A DNA stretch of 64,000 nt from Chloroflexota bacterium (GTDB lineage: Bacteria; Chloroflexota; Limnocylindria; QHBO01), in NCBI GenBank assembly GCA_003243965.1, contig QHBO01000016.1, positions 195,076-259,075 of the forward strand, written 5' to 3'. Numbering within the stretch: position 1 is the stretch's first letter; each line of letters begins with the position of its first letter. The notes under the pieces are model-generated. The model saw only the letters and a program-made list of their open reading frames with translations. It was not told the origin of the DNA and ran no database searches. A program made the translations under genes and the position numbers. Positions 1 to 8,877 of the stretch are shown here, piece by piece.

Positions 1-251
1 ATGCCGCCGTTGCCCATCGAGTCCGCGTGGCGGAAGGTGCCCTCAGCCACGTAGGTGATGCCCTCGATGTCCCGATGCGGATGCATCGGCCAGATCGCAC
101 CGGGGATCAGCCGGTCGTCGTTGAAGACCCGCAGGGCGCCGAACTCGGTATTCGCCGCGTCGAAGTATCGGTCGAAGCTGAAGTGCCAGTTCGCGCTGAA
201 CCAGCCACCGTCGGCGTGGAACAGCGACTCCGGCGGACGCAGCTCGATCAT
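1..251 (-). CDS. Pirin family protein, C-terminus off window (partial)
   Basis: Manual reverse-strand translation from ATG at 251: MIELRPPESLFHADGGWFSANWHFSFDRYFDAANTEFGALRVFNDDRLIPGAIWPMHPHRDIEGITYVAEGTFRHADSMGNGG, with pirin-like FSFDRY, FGALRVFNDD and HPHRDIEGITYV segments; runs off the window edge. Confidence 0.88.
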   Translation of the reverse strand, partial: MIELRPPESLFHADGGWFSANWHFSFDRYFDAANTEFGALRVFNDDRLIPGAIWPMHPHRDIEGITYVAEGTFRHADSMGNGG

Positions 252-284
252 CGGGCGTTCACCGGCTGCGCGGCCTTCCCTCGC

Positions 285-830
285 TCAGGCTGCACCAGAG
301 GCGGACTGCTCGACCTGCACCGCGGCGAGCTCGACTTCGACCTTGATCTCCTTGCTCACCAGCCAGCCGCCCTGCTCCAACGCGACGTTCCAGGTCAGGC
401 CAAAGTCGTCACGGTTGATGGTCGCCGTCGCGCTGAAGCCGGCGCGGCGTCCCCCCTGCGGGTTCGGCACCACGCCCTCGAGCCGAGTGTCGAGCGTCAC
501 CGGCCGCGTGACGTCGCGGATGGTGAGATCGCCGCGGAGCCGGAACCGGCCGCGCCCCGCCGGCTCGATGGCCGTGCTCCGGAAGGTGATCCGCGGATAG
601 CGGTCGGCCTCCAGGAAGTCGGCCGATCGGAGGTGGCTGTCACGCGCCGCGGAACCGGTGTCGACGGAGGCGGTGTCCAGCTGCACCTCGACGCGCGACC
701 GCGTCGGGTCCTGCTCGTCGAACTCGAGGCTGCCGTCGGCGAGGGCCAGCCAGCCGCGTACAGTGGTGATCATCATGTGCTTGGTCGCAAAGCCGATCCT
801 CGAGCGGGCCGGATCGATCTTCCAGGTCAT
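285..830 (-). CDS. YceI family protein
   Basis: Starts MTWKIDPARSRIGFATKHMMITTVRGW; contains SADFLEADRYPRITFRST and RDVTRPVTLDTRLEG, typical of YceI. Confidence 0.9.
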   Translation of the reverse strand: MTWKIDPARSRIGFATKHMMITTVRGWLALADGSLEFDEQDPTRSRVEVQLDTASVDTGSAARDSHLRSADFLEADRYPRITFRSTAIEPAGRGRFRLRGDLTIRDVTRPVTLDTRLEGVVPNPQGGRRAGFSATATINRDDFGLTWNVALEQGGWLVSKEIKVEVELAAVQVEQSASGAA

Positions 831-860
831 GGTCGTGAGTCTCCGGAAACGCCCAGTGGC

Positions 861-892
861 GTGGTGTATGATTGACTTCGCAACTATACCAC
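861..892. promoter_or_regulatory. Imperfect inverted repeat between divergent yceI and marR genes, candidate MarR operator
   Basis: GTGGTGTA (861-868) and TATACCAC (885-892) form 8-bp arms with one mismatch, in the AT-rich divergent intergenic region. Confidence 0.45.
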
Positions 893-1390
893 GAATATTT
901 GACGATGCAACCACCACCTCGTACCGATAGCCTGGCGGGCGCCCCACGACCACCCGATGCACGGATGGCCGCGTGGCGGGCGTTCCTGATGGCGCATGCG
1001 CGAATCGCGCGCGCGCTCGAGGCCGAGCTGCAGGCCGAGCAGGGGATGTCGCTGGCTGACTACGAGGTCCTCCTCCAGCTGGCGAGGGCGGATGAGCGAC
1101 GGATGCGGATGAGCGAGATCGCCGACCGCATGATCCTCTCGCGCAGCGGCGCCACCCGGGTCGTCGACCGACTGGAGCGCTCGGAGCTGGTGCGCCGGAT
1201 CAGCTGCGAGTCGGACCGCCGCGGCGCGTGGGCGCAGCTCACCGACGCCGGCTACCGGCGCCTTCGCGGCGCCTCCCCCACCCACCTGCGTGGGGTCGCC
1301 CGCCACTTCTGGGACAAGATCCCCGCCGATGAGCTCGACCGCCTGCGGGAAAGCTTGGAATCGGTCGCGGAGGAGTGCCCTAGGGACTGA
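872..1390 (+). CDS. MarR family transcriptional regulator
   Basis: LADYEVLLQLARADERRMRMSEIADRMILSRSGATRVVDRLERSELVRR winged-helix signature; the true start may be ATG at 905. Confidence 0.9.
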   Translation: MTSQLYHEYLTMQPPPRTDSLAGAPRPPDARMAAWRAFLMAHARIARALEAELQAEQGMSLADYEVLLQLARADERRMRMSEIADRMILSRSGATRVVDRLERSELVRRISCESDRRGAWAQLTDAGYRRLRGASPTHLRGVARHFWDKIPADELDRLRESLESVAEECPRD

Positions 1391-2330
1391 CCGATGGGCT
1401 CGGCGCGGCTGTCGCGAGCGCCTCGCTGCGCAGCGTGCGGATCATCGTCGCCCGCGGGTCGTCCGGCGCGACTTTGAGGAATGCGTCGAACTGGCGGATC
1501 GCCGCCTGCCGGTCTCCGGTGCCGCGCAGCGCGATCAGCCCGCGGAAGAACGGGACGTCCGTCGATCCCGGATCGATCTTCGCCAGCGAGTCGGTGGCGG
1601 CGCTCGCGTCGGTCCAGTCGCCATTGTTGGCGTAGGCGGTGATCAGCCGCCGGTACGCGGCCGCGTCGTTGGGATGGAGCCCGATCAGGGCGATCAGTGC
1701 CAGCGCCCCGCGTTGCTGGTCCGCCGGCGAGTTGCCGGCCAGGTAGGCATCGGCGAGCTGCGAGAGCGCGGCTGCGTTTCGCGGATCGGCGCTCAGCACC
1801 TTGAGCGCCCGCGTGATCGCCGCCTGGCGCTGCGCCTCGCGTGCCATCGCCTCGGCGAGGGCGCGGTTCTGGACGCTTGGGTTGGCCAGCGAGATCGGCG
1901 CCGGCAGCAGGTAGCCGACCAGCAGCAGCGCCGCCAGCGCGACCCCGATGCCGGCGCCGAGCTGCCCGACCGATGGACGGCGTCCTGCTGGTTGCGCGGC
2001 TTCAACCTGATGCTCATCGGAGTCAGCGCGGTCAACGGAGTCGCCGGCCTCAGCGGTGTGTCGCTGGCGGGCCGTCTCGACCTCCACGAGCGTGGCCGCC
2101 GCTCGCTCCTCTGCCGTCTCACGCTCGGCCACGTACGCCTGGCGGTCGAGCGACCCGGCACGATGATCGGCCTCCACGTCGCGCAGGGCGTCGAGCGCGA
2201 TCCGATGCCGGAGCGCTGCCGCCTCCGGCTCGCCGTCGGGGGCGGCGGGGAGCGCGGCTCCACGGAGCGGCGCGCCAACCACGAACGCGACGACGATGCC
2301 GATCCCGAGCAGCAGCAGCAGCTCAGGCAT
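1380..2330 (-). CDS. ccmI: Cytochrome c biogenesis TPR protein, CcmI/CycH-like
   Basis: MPELLLLLGIGIVVAFVVGAP membrane N-terminus, second TM and TPR-like C-terminal half; last gene of the ccm cluster. Confidence 0.75.
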   Translation of the reverse strand: MPELLLLLGIGIVVAFVVGAPLRGAALPAAPDGEPEAAALRHRIALDALRDVEADHRAGSLDRQAYVAERETAEERAAATLVEVETARQRHTAEAGDSVDRADSDEHQVEAAQPAGRRPSVGQLGAGIGVALAALLLVGYLLPAPISLANPSVQNRALAEAMAREAQRQAAITRALKVLSADPRNAAALSQLADAYLAGNSPADQQRGALALIALIGLHPNDAAAYRRLITAYANNGDWTDASAATDSLAKIDPGSTDVPFFRGLIALRGTGDRQAAIRQFDAFLKVAPDDPRATMIRTLRSEALATAAPSPSVSP

Positions 2331-2820
2331 CGAGCGCCTCCGCCTCGTCACGGACGCGGCGCTTGGCCGCCTCCGAGATCACCGATGCCGGTCCATCGGC
2401 CGCGGCTCGGGTGGCGGCGGGGGCTGCCGTGCGGGTCCGTCGCCTGGCCACCGACAGCCAGGTCGCAAGCAGGAGCGCGCCGGCGACGATGGCCACGAAG
2501 GGCACAATCCAGGCGAGTGGCGAGGTGGGGCTGAGGAGGATCCACTCCCCATAGCGATCGACGAAGTAGCGGCGCACCTCGCTGGGGCTGCGACCCGCGG
2601 CGAGCAGCTCGCCGATCTGGCGCCGGATGGCGGCGGACGCCTCGGTGGTCGATTGCGCGACCGAGAGCGACTGGCAGTCCGGGCACTTGAGGTCCGCGGC
2701 GATGGCGGCCGCCTGCTCGGCGCGGGTCGGCGCCGGCGCGGGGCGCATGAAGGCCAGCACCATCAGCGCGATCAGCGCCAGGAGGGCCCCGGCGGCGATC
2801 GGAACGGCGAGCCGCCTCAT
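2323..2820 (-). CDS. ccmH: Cytochrome c maturation protein CcmH
   Basis: LKCPDCQSLSVAQSTTEASAAIRRQIGELLAAGRSPSEVRRYFVDRYGEWILLSP is the CcmH/CcmL signature. Confidence 0.92.
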   Translation of the reverse strand: MRRLAVPIAAGALLALIALMVLAFMRPAPAPTRAEQAAAIAADLKCPDCQSLSVAQSTTEASAAIRRQIGELLAAGRSPSEVRRYFVDRYGEWILLSPTSPLAWIVPFVAIVAGALLLATWLSVARRRTRTAAPAATRAAADGPASVISEAAKRRVRDEAEALDA

Positions 2821-3347
2821 CGGTCCGTCACGCCGATGGTCGCCAGCTTGGCGCGCATCGCGTCGGCGGTCAGCGGCCCGAACTGCTTGGCACGCACCAC
2901 GCCGGTCGCATCGATGAAGTACGTCTCGGGCGGTCCGGTCACCCCAAAGTCGATCGCCAGCCGGCTCGCCTGGTCGATGAGATGCGGATATGGCGTCTCG
3001 CCGTAGCGCTGCAGGAAGCCGAGGGCGTCATCCACGCGGTCCTGGTAGAGCACGCCGACGAACTGCGCCCGGCCTCCCACCCGGCGAGCGGCGTCGATCA
3101 GCACCGGGTGCTCGTCGACGCAGGCGGGGATGCACCAGCTCGCCCAGAAGTTGAGGACCACCGGCCGGCCCCGCAGGCTCTCACTCGACACGGTCCGGCC
3201 GTCGATGGTTCGCAGCGTGAAGGACGGCATCTGCCTCCCGACGAGCTGGGAGCCGAGCGCCCGCGGATCCTGCCCGATCCCCTGCAGGAAGAGCCACGCC
3301 ACCGGCACCAGCACCAGCGGCACGATCAGCCAGCGCAGCCTACGCAT
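2817..3347 (-). CDS. ccmG: Thioredoxin-like cytochrome c biogenesis protein (CcmG/ResA/TlpA type)
   Basis: PSFTLRTIDGRTVSSESLRGRPVVLNFWASWCIPACVDEHPVL thioredoxin-like fold; ATGA overlap with ccmH. Confidence 0.85.
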   Translation of the reverse strand: MRRLRWLIVPLVLVPVAWLFLQGIGQDPRALGSQLVGRQMPSFTLRTIDGRTVSSESLRGRPVVLNFWASWCIPACVDEHPVLIDAARRVGGRAQFVGVLYQDRVDDALGFLQRYGETPYPHLIDQASRLAIDFGVTGPPETYFIDATGVVRAKQFGPLTADAMRAKLATIGVTDR

Positions 3348-5445
3348 CGACGCGTGCTCCGCCCGATGGTGGCGCCTCCCCGACCGCGGCGTCCAACGCG
3401 GGCTCCGGTCCAGCGGGCAGGGACGCCGGATGGGTGGCCGTCCCGGGGCGGGGTGCCGGACGTGGCCGGTCGGCGCCGGCCGGCGCCGCCATCGGTAGAA
3501 GGCGTCGATCCGGCCAGATGGCGAAGATCGCGCCGAGCGCCACCACCGCGCCGCCGATCCAGATCCAGACCACCAACGGGTTGACGAGCACGTGCAGCGT
3601 CACCGAGCCGCTCGCGGGGTCGGCGGCGAGCAGGGTCACGTACAGATCCTCCCCAAGTGAGGTGCGCACCGCGGGCGTGGCGATGGGGGTCACCGAGTTG
3701 GGGTACTGGCGCGAGGCCGTGGCAAGCGATCCCTGCTGCGTCCCGGTGTAGCGCAGCTCCGCGCGCGTCTCGAGCACCCGCGGATCGTCCCGCAGCGGCC
3801 CCACCGCCAGGCGGTCATAGGTGAGGCGATAGCCACGCAGGTCGACGCTCTGCCCGGGGCGCAGCGTGGTCGTCGTCTCGCTCGACAGCGTTGCACTGAC
3901 CGCGACCGCCACCGCCATGACCAGCACGCCGCAGTGGACCGCGTAGCCGCCGTATCGCCGTCGGTTCCTGGTCGCCAGCCGCCAGGCGGCCACGGGAGGC
4001 GCCTCCGAGCGGGCCCGCGCGCGAGCTCGAGCTCCGCTGACCAGCTCGTCGAGCAGGATGCCACCGACGAACACCGCCAGGCCGAGCGTCGCCAGCGGCG
4101 CCGGCATCCGCATCCCCAGGCCGAACGCCACCGCCAGCGCCGCCACCGCGACCAGCAGCGGGATCGCGAACCGCTCGCGCAGCGTGGCCCACGACGCGCG
4201 TCCCCACGGCAGGGCCGGCCCGACCCCCATCAGGAACAGGAGCGCGACGAAGATCGGGGCGTTGACCCGGTTGAACCAGGGCGCGCCGACGCTGATCTTG
4301 CCGCCTCCGAAGGCCTCGATCCCCAGCGGCAGCAGCGTCCCGAACAGGACCGCGAAGGTCAGCCCCAGGAAGAGGACGTTATTGAACAGAAAGGCAGAGT
4401 CACGGCTGACCAGTTCCGCCGGCCGGCCGCCGCCGGCCAGATCGGGAAGGCGCCACACGAGGAGGGCCAGCGAGACGCCGAGTGCGACCAGGATCGCGCC
4501 CAGGAACCACGGCCCGATCGCCGAGGCGGTGAACGAGTGGACGCTGGCGACGACGCCGGAGCGGGTCAGGAAGGTGCCGAGGATGGTCAGCACAAAGGTC
4601 GCGATCACCAGCACGCTGCTCCAGATGCGGAGCGATCCCCGGCGCTCGGCGACCATGCTGGAGTGGATGAACGCGGTGGCGGTCAGCCAGGGCAGCAGCG
4701 CGGCGTTCTCGACCGGGTCCCAGCCCCAGTAGCCGCCCCAGCCCAGCACCTCGTAACTCCACCAGCCGCCGGCGATGATGCCCAGCGTCAGGAAGATCCA
4801 CGGCACCATCGTCCAGCGCCGGACGATGCCCAGCCACGCCTCGTCGGTGCGCCGCGTGACGAGTGCCGCGATCCCGAACGCGAACGGGATGGCCAGCCCG
4901 GTGTAGCCGAGGTACAGCAGGGGCGGGTGGAGCCCCATGAACGGGTGGTTCTGGAGCAGTGCGTTCGGTCCGTTGCCCTCGGCAGGGATCGGCGTCATGC
5001 GCGCGAACGGGTTCCCGGGCCAGGTCATCACCGCGAACAGAAAGACGCCGATGGCCGCCAGCGTCGCGCCGACCCACGCCATCAGGACCGGATGGCGCGC
5101 CCGGTACCGCCACAGCACCAAGCTGGCGTACCCGGTGGCGAGCAGCGTCCAGAACAGGATCGAGCCCTCCAGGGCGGCCCACAGGGAGATGATCGAGTAG
5201 AACGGCGGAGTGGTGGTCGCGTTGTTGCGGGCCACGTAGCTGACCGAGAAGTCGTGGGTCAGCAGCGAGACGACCATCGCGGTCGAGGCGACCGCCGCCA
5301 GCGCGCAGGTGGCGTACACCGCCCGGCGGGCGCTCTCCACCAGGCGCGGGTCGGATCGACGGGCGCCGATGACGAACGCGACGAACGCGTACAGGCTGGC
5401 ACCCAGACCGATGACGACGGCTACGTGCCCGAGGGTCGGCAGCAT
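3340..5445 (-). CDS. ccmF: Heme lyase CcmF/NrfE family subunit
   Basis: 701 aa multi-TM protein with GWGGYWGWDPVENAALLPWLTATAFIHS (WWD-type motif). Confidence 0.96.
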   Translation of the reverse strand: MLPTLGHVAVVIGLGASLYAFVAFVIGARRSDPRLVESARRAVYATCALAAVASTAMVVSLLTHDFSVSYVARNNATTTPPFYSIISLWAALEGSILFWTLLATGYASLVLWRYRARHPVLMAWVGATLAAIGVFLFAVMTWPGNPFARMTPIPAEGNGPNALLQNHPFMGLHPPLLYLGYTGLAIPFAFGIAALVTRRTDEAWLGIVRRWTMVPWIFLTLGIIAGGWWSYEVLGWGGYWGWDPVENAALLPWLTATAFIHSSMVAERRGSLRIWSSVLVIATFVLTILGTFLTRSGVVASVHSFTASAIGPWFLGAILVALGVSLALLVWRLPDLAGGGRPAELVSRDSAFLFNNVLFLGLTFAVLFGTLLPLGIEAFGGGKISVGAPWFNRVNAPIFVALLFLMGVGPALPWGRASWATLRERFAIPLLVAVAALAVAFGLGMRMPAPLATLGLAVFVGGILLDELVSGARARARARSEAPPVAAWRLATRNRRRYGGYAVHCGVLVMAVAVAVSATLSSETTTTLRPGQSVDLRGYRLTYDRLAVGPLRDDPRVLETRAELRYTGTQQGSLATASRQYPNSVTPIATPAVRTSLGEDLYVTLLAADPASGSVTLHVLVNPLVVWIWIGGAVVALGAIFAIWPDRRLLPMAAPAGADRPRPAPRPGTATHPASLPAGPEPALDAAVGEAPPSGGARVDA

Positions 5446-5448
5446 CGC

Positions 5449-5898
5449 TCAGGATCCGACGATGTGGCTCGGGACAGCGCCGGGCGACGGCGCAACGTAG
5501 TTCTCATCGTGCTTGACGAGCACCTGGGTCGCCTCGAAGACGCCGTTGCGTCCCAGTCTGCCCTCGACCACCGCCCCCACTCCGGCACGGAAGGAGCTGG
5601 TCGGCGCCACGGTGCTGTGGACCGGGATCTCGTGGGTCTCATCGGTCAGGACGAAGCGCAGGTCGGTGGCCGGCCCGCTGACGCTGCCGGGCTTCACGAG
5701 TCCTCCGAGCCGGACCGTCTCGTCGAACGCCCGATCCCCGCGGGCCAGCAGCTCCGAGGGGGTGAGGTAGTAGACGAGGGCGTTGCCGACGCCGCTCAGC
5801 GCGAAGTAGGCGATCACCGCCACCACGGCCGCCACCGCCAGCATCAGGCCCCAGCGGCCCCGACCACGGGGCCGGGGCGCCGGGCGTGTAACGGTCAT
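5449..5898 (-). CDS. ccmE: Cytochrome c maturation protein CcmE
   Basis: OB-fold protein with heme-binding LVKHDENYVAP; N-terminal TM. Confidence 0.93.
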   Translation of the reverse strand: MTVTRPAPRPRGRGRWGLMLAVAAVVAVIAYFALSGVGNALVYYLTPSELLARGDRAFDETVRLGGLVKPGSVSGPATDLRFVLTDETHEIPVHSTVAPTSSFRAGVGAVVEGRLGRNGVFEATQVLVKHDENYVAPSPGAVPSHIVGS

Positions 5899-6080
5899 TC
5901 CGCTCCGCGGCTGGGAGAAGGGGCGGACGGTTGCTCGGCATCGCGCTCCGCAGGGACCTCGGCGACGGAGGAGGCTTCCCGTCGCGCGTTGCGCAGGCGC
6001 CGGCCGAGGATCAGGGCGTAGATCGCCAGGCCGCCGAGAATCACGCCGTAACCGGCGATCACGAACGCGACGTCCCTCAT
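5895..6080 (-). CDS. ccmD: CcmD-like small membrane protein (61 aa)
   Basis: MRDVAFVIAGYGVILGGLAIYALILGRRLRNARREASSVAEVPAERDAEQPSAPSPSRGAE; single TM, placed between ccmC and ccmE with 4-nt overlaps. Hidden in the track inside ORF 5895..6905. Confidence 0.8.
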   Translation of the reverse strand: MRDVAFVIAGYGVILGGLAIYALILGRRLRNARREASSVAEVPAERDAEQPSAPSPSRGAE

Positions 6081-6874
6081 CGCGCGGGCTCCTCGGCCGA
6101 GCTCGTCGAACGGGACGGCTGCGGCGCCGCGGCGTCGACCGCCGCGGTGATGTCGACCGGCGCGGTGCGGGCCACCGACGCGCGGGCGGAGCGCAACCGG
6201 CCGAGCCGCGCCGCTTCCTCGAGGAGGGTTTCCAGCCGTGCGAGCTGGTAGCGGCGGATCATCAGGTACAGCCAGGCCAGGGTGACGGCGAGCAGCATGA
6301 GCAGCAGCGCCGCCACGAACTGCATCGGTGCCGCGGGGTGCAGCAGCCGGTCCGGGGAGCCGAAGGTCGGCGCCTGGTGGAGGCCACGCCACCAGATGAC
6401 GCTGAAGTGCACGATCGGGATGTCGACCGCGGCCACCAGCCCGACCACCGCTGCGCGGGTCGCTCGCCGCCGGGGATCGTCCGACAAGCGCCGCAGCAGC
6501 AGGTAGCCGATGTACAGCGCGAGCAGCAGGGCGGTGGTCGTCAGGCGCGGGTCCTCCCACTGCCAGAAGGTGCCCCACACCGGGCGGGCCCACATCATTC
6601 CGCCCCAGATCGCCAGGGCAGTGAAGATCACGCCGATCTCCGCCCCCGCCAGGGCGACCGCGTCGAAGCGCAGATCGCGCCGGACGAGCCAGCCGATCCC
6701 GGCCAGGGCGGTCACGATGAACGACAGGTACGCGATCCAGGCCGACGCGACGTGGACGTACATGATCCGCTGGGCGTCGCCCTGGTTGAGGTCGGCCGGC
6801 ACCACGAACAGGCCGAACATGGCGGCCAGCGCCACCGTCGCGAGTGCACCGAAACCCAGGATTCGCGTTCGCAT
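6077..6874 (-). CDS. ccmC: Heme exporter protein CcmC
   Basis: MRTRILGFGALATVALAAMFGLFVVPADLNQGDAQRIMYVHVASAWIAYLSF and GTFWQWEDPRLTTTALLLALYIGYLLLR. Confidence 0.94.
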   Translation of the reverse strand: MRTRILGFGALATVALAAMFGLFVVPADLNQGDAQRIMYVHVASAWIAYLSFIVTALAGIGWLVRRDLRFDAVALAGAEIGVIFTALAIWGGMMWARPVWGTFWQWEDPRLTTTALLLALYIGYLLLRRLSDDPRRRATRAAVVGLVAAVDIPIVHFSVIWWRGLHQAPTFGSPDRLLHPAAPMQFVAALLLMLLAVTLAWLYLMIRRYQLARLETLLEEAARLGRLRSARASVARTAPVDITAAVDAAAPQPSRSTSSAEEPAR

Positions 6875-7563
6875 CACTCCTCCAGCAGGAACCCGTAGCT
6901 GGCACCGGCCACCAGGAGCATGACGAGGTCGAACCCGGCCAGAAGCTGGAGCCACGAGCCCAGCTCCCCGAATGGATCGCCAGACAGTGCGGCCGCGCTG
7001 GCCTTGACCGCGGCGAGCAGCAGAGGTGCCGTGACCGGGAGCAGCAGCAGCGGCAGCATCACCTCGCGAGCCCGAACCCGGACCGTCAGGCCGGCATAGA
7101 AGGTGCCGACGGCGGAAAAGCCAAGGGCGCCGAGCACCACGGTCACCGATAGCGCCGGCCAGGCCCTTGCCAGCTCGACCCCGTACATGATCCCGACCAC
7201 GGGCAGCATCACCGCGCCGAGCACCAGCATGGTGACGAATCCGGCGAGCGCCTTTCCCACGTAGATCGCGCGGCGGTCGATCGGGTAGAGGGCGAGCTGC
7301 TCGAGCGCACCGTCATCGGTCTCCAGCAGGTGCAGGCGACCAACCGCCAGCAGGCCCGCGAAAACGATCGCCAGCCACAGCAGACCCGGTGCTGCTTCGG
7401 CAAGCTTGCGAGTATCCGGGCCGAGCGCGAAGCCGAAGAGCAACAGCACCAGCGCGGCGAAGAACAGGGTCATGCTCGCCGCGCTTCGTCCGCGCAGCTC
7501 GGACACGGCGTCCTTGCGGGCGATGGCCCACGCGATCCTCGCCTCGGCGGCCAGCGCGGTCAT
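6874..7563 (-). CDS. ccmB: Heme exporter protein CcmB
   Basis: Multi-TM protein, ARKDAVSELRGRSAASMTLFFAALVLLLFGFALGPD and LYPIDRRAIYVGKALAGF; position between ccmA and ccmC. Confidence 0.92.
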   Translation of the reverse strand: MTALAAEARIAWAIARKDAVSELRGRSAASMTLFFAALVLLLFGFALGPDTRKLAEAAPGLLWLAIVFAGLLAVGRLHLLETDDGALEQLALYPIDRRAIYVGKALAGFVTMLVLGAVMLPVVGIMYGVELARAWPALSVTVVLGALGFSAVGTFYAGLTVRVRAREVMLPLLLLPVTAPLLLAAVKASAAALSGDPFGELGSWLQLLAGFDLVMLLVAGASYGFLLEE

Positions 7564-8336
7564 ACCGAGGCGCCCGTTCCGACCGGTAGACCGATGGCGC
7601 CGCGTGGCTCCGGGTTTGGCTCGACCCCGCTACCGGCAATCTCCGCCACCACGCCGCTCTCCAGGCGCACGCTGCCGTCGATGAACGGCTGGAGTCTGTC
7701 GAGCGCGTGCGATGCAACCAGGGTCGTGATTCCCGCCTCGCGCCACGCGGCGAGGAGCGCGTCGACGAGCTGCATCCCGGCCTCGTCGAGTGCGGCGTGC
7801 GGCTCGTCGAGCAGCACCAGCGTCGGGCTTGCGAGCAGCACACGCCCGAGAGCGAGCCGCTTGCGCATCCCCGCCGAGAAGTTGCGCACCCGTTCGGCGG
7901 CCATCCCGGTCAGACCGATGGTCGCCAGCGTCTCGGCGATCCGCTCCTCGCGCTCCGGCGCCGGCACTGCCAACAGCGTGGCGGCGAAGCGCAGATTCTC
8001 GGCACCGGTGAGGTCGTCGTACAGCCCGGTCGCGTGGGACAGGTACGCGACCCGGCCGCGCACCTGGTCGGGTCGCTCGGCGACGTCGATCCCGTCGACC
8101 CGCGCGGTGCCGAACGAGGGTCGGATGGCGGTGGCCAGGATGCGCAGCAGCGTCGTCTTGCCGGCACCGTTCGCGCCGAGCAGCGCCACCGTGCGTCCAG
8201 CCTGGACGCGCAGCGAGACGCCGGCCAGCGCCGCGCTCCTCCCGAACAGGCGGGCAAGCTCGACGGTGGCGACGGCGGGGGTCTGGGGTTCAACCGCCCC
8301 GGCAGCCCGAGGCGAGACGTAGATGGTTAGCGGCAT
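7560..8336 (-). CDS. ccmA: Heme exporter ATP-binding protein CcmA
   Basis: Walker A GANGAGKTTLL, signature NFSAGMRKRLALGR, Walker B LVLLDEP. Confidence 0.92.
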   Translation of the reverse strand: MPLTIYVSPRAAGAVEPQTPAVATVELARLFGRSAALAGVSLRVQAGRTVALLGANGAGKTTLLRILATAIRPSFGTARVDGIDVAERPDQVRGRVAYLSHATGLYDDLTGAENLRFAATLLAVPAPEREERIAETLATIGLTGMAAERVRNFSAGMRKRLALGRVLLASPTLVLLDEPHAALDEAGMQLVDALLAAWREAGITTLVASHALDRLQPFIDGSVRLESGVVAEIAGSGVEPNPEPRGAIGLPVGTGASV

Positions 8337-8431
8337 GCTCGACGGCTCGGAGCCGAAGTGGGTGGTGCGGCGACTATGCGACCTGGGGTGGGGTGCGTCA
8401 AATGCACCACGAGCCCCTATCCTCGGAGCCG

Positions 8432-8842
8432 ATGGATGCTCGCGACCCCGCGACGCTGCCCTGGCACGACCTCGCGTGGCTCGCGGCGGCCAGGCGCTGG
8501 ATCGAGGGCGTGGTGGCCCGCGAAGGCTGGGATCTCAGCGGCCCGATCGAGCAGCCGCACGCCGTGTGGTGGTCCACGGTGCTGCGCGTGCCGACCGCCG
8601 ATGGGCCTCTGTGGTTCAAGGCATGTCAGCCCGATGGCGCAGTCGAGATACGCCTGACATCGATGCTCGCCGCGATTCGACCCGAAGCGATCGCTCGGAT
8701 CGTCGCCTCCGACGCGGGTCGCGGCTGGATGCTGAGCCAAGACGCGGGCACGCGACTGCGTGAGATCGGTGGTGAGCGCTCCGCCGTGGACCGATGGGCG
8801 GACCTCCTCCCCTCCTGCGCCGAGCTGCAGAAGCTTGGTTGA
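8432..8842 (+). pseudogene. Aminoglycoside-phosphotransferase-like N-terminal fragment (3'-truncated)
   Basis: MDARDPATLPWHDLAWLAAARRWIEGVV...LWFKACQPDGAVEIRLTSMLA resembles the N-lobe of APH-like enzymes; stops after SCAELQKLG with no C-lobe (no HxDxxxxN / DxD) before the next gene. Confidence 0.55.
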
Positions 8843-8877
8843 CCCCCCTCGGGGCCGGTGCTACCGTTCGCCGCCTG

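Noticed and set aside
27-875. 282-aa plus-strand ORF at the window start
   Set aside because: Antisense to pirin and YceI, both supported by conserved motifs.
3934-6021. 695-aa plus-strand ORF opposite ccmF/ccmE
   Set aside because: Antisense frame of well-supported ccm genes; low-complexity R/G/Q/D-rich composition is typical of high-GC shadow ORFs.
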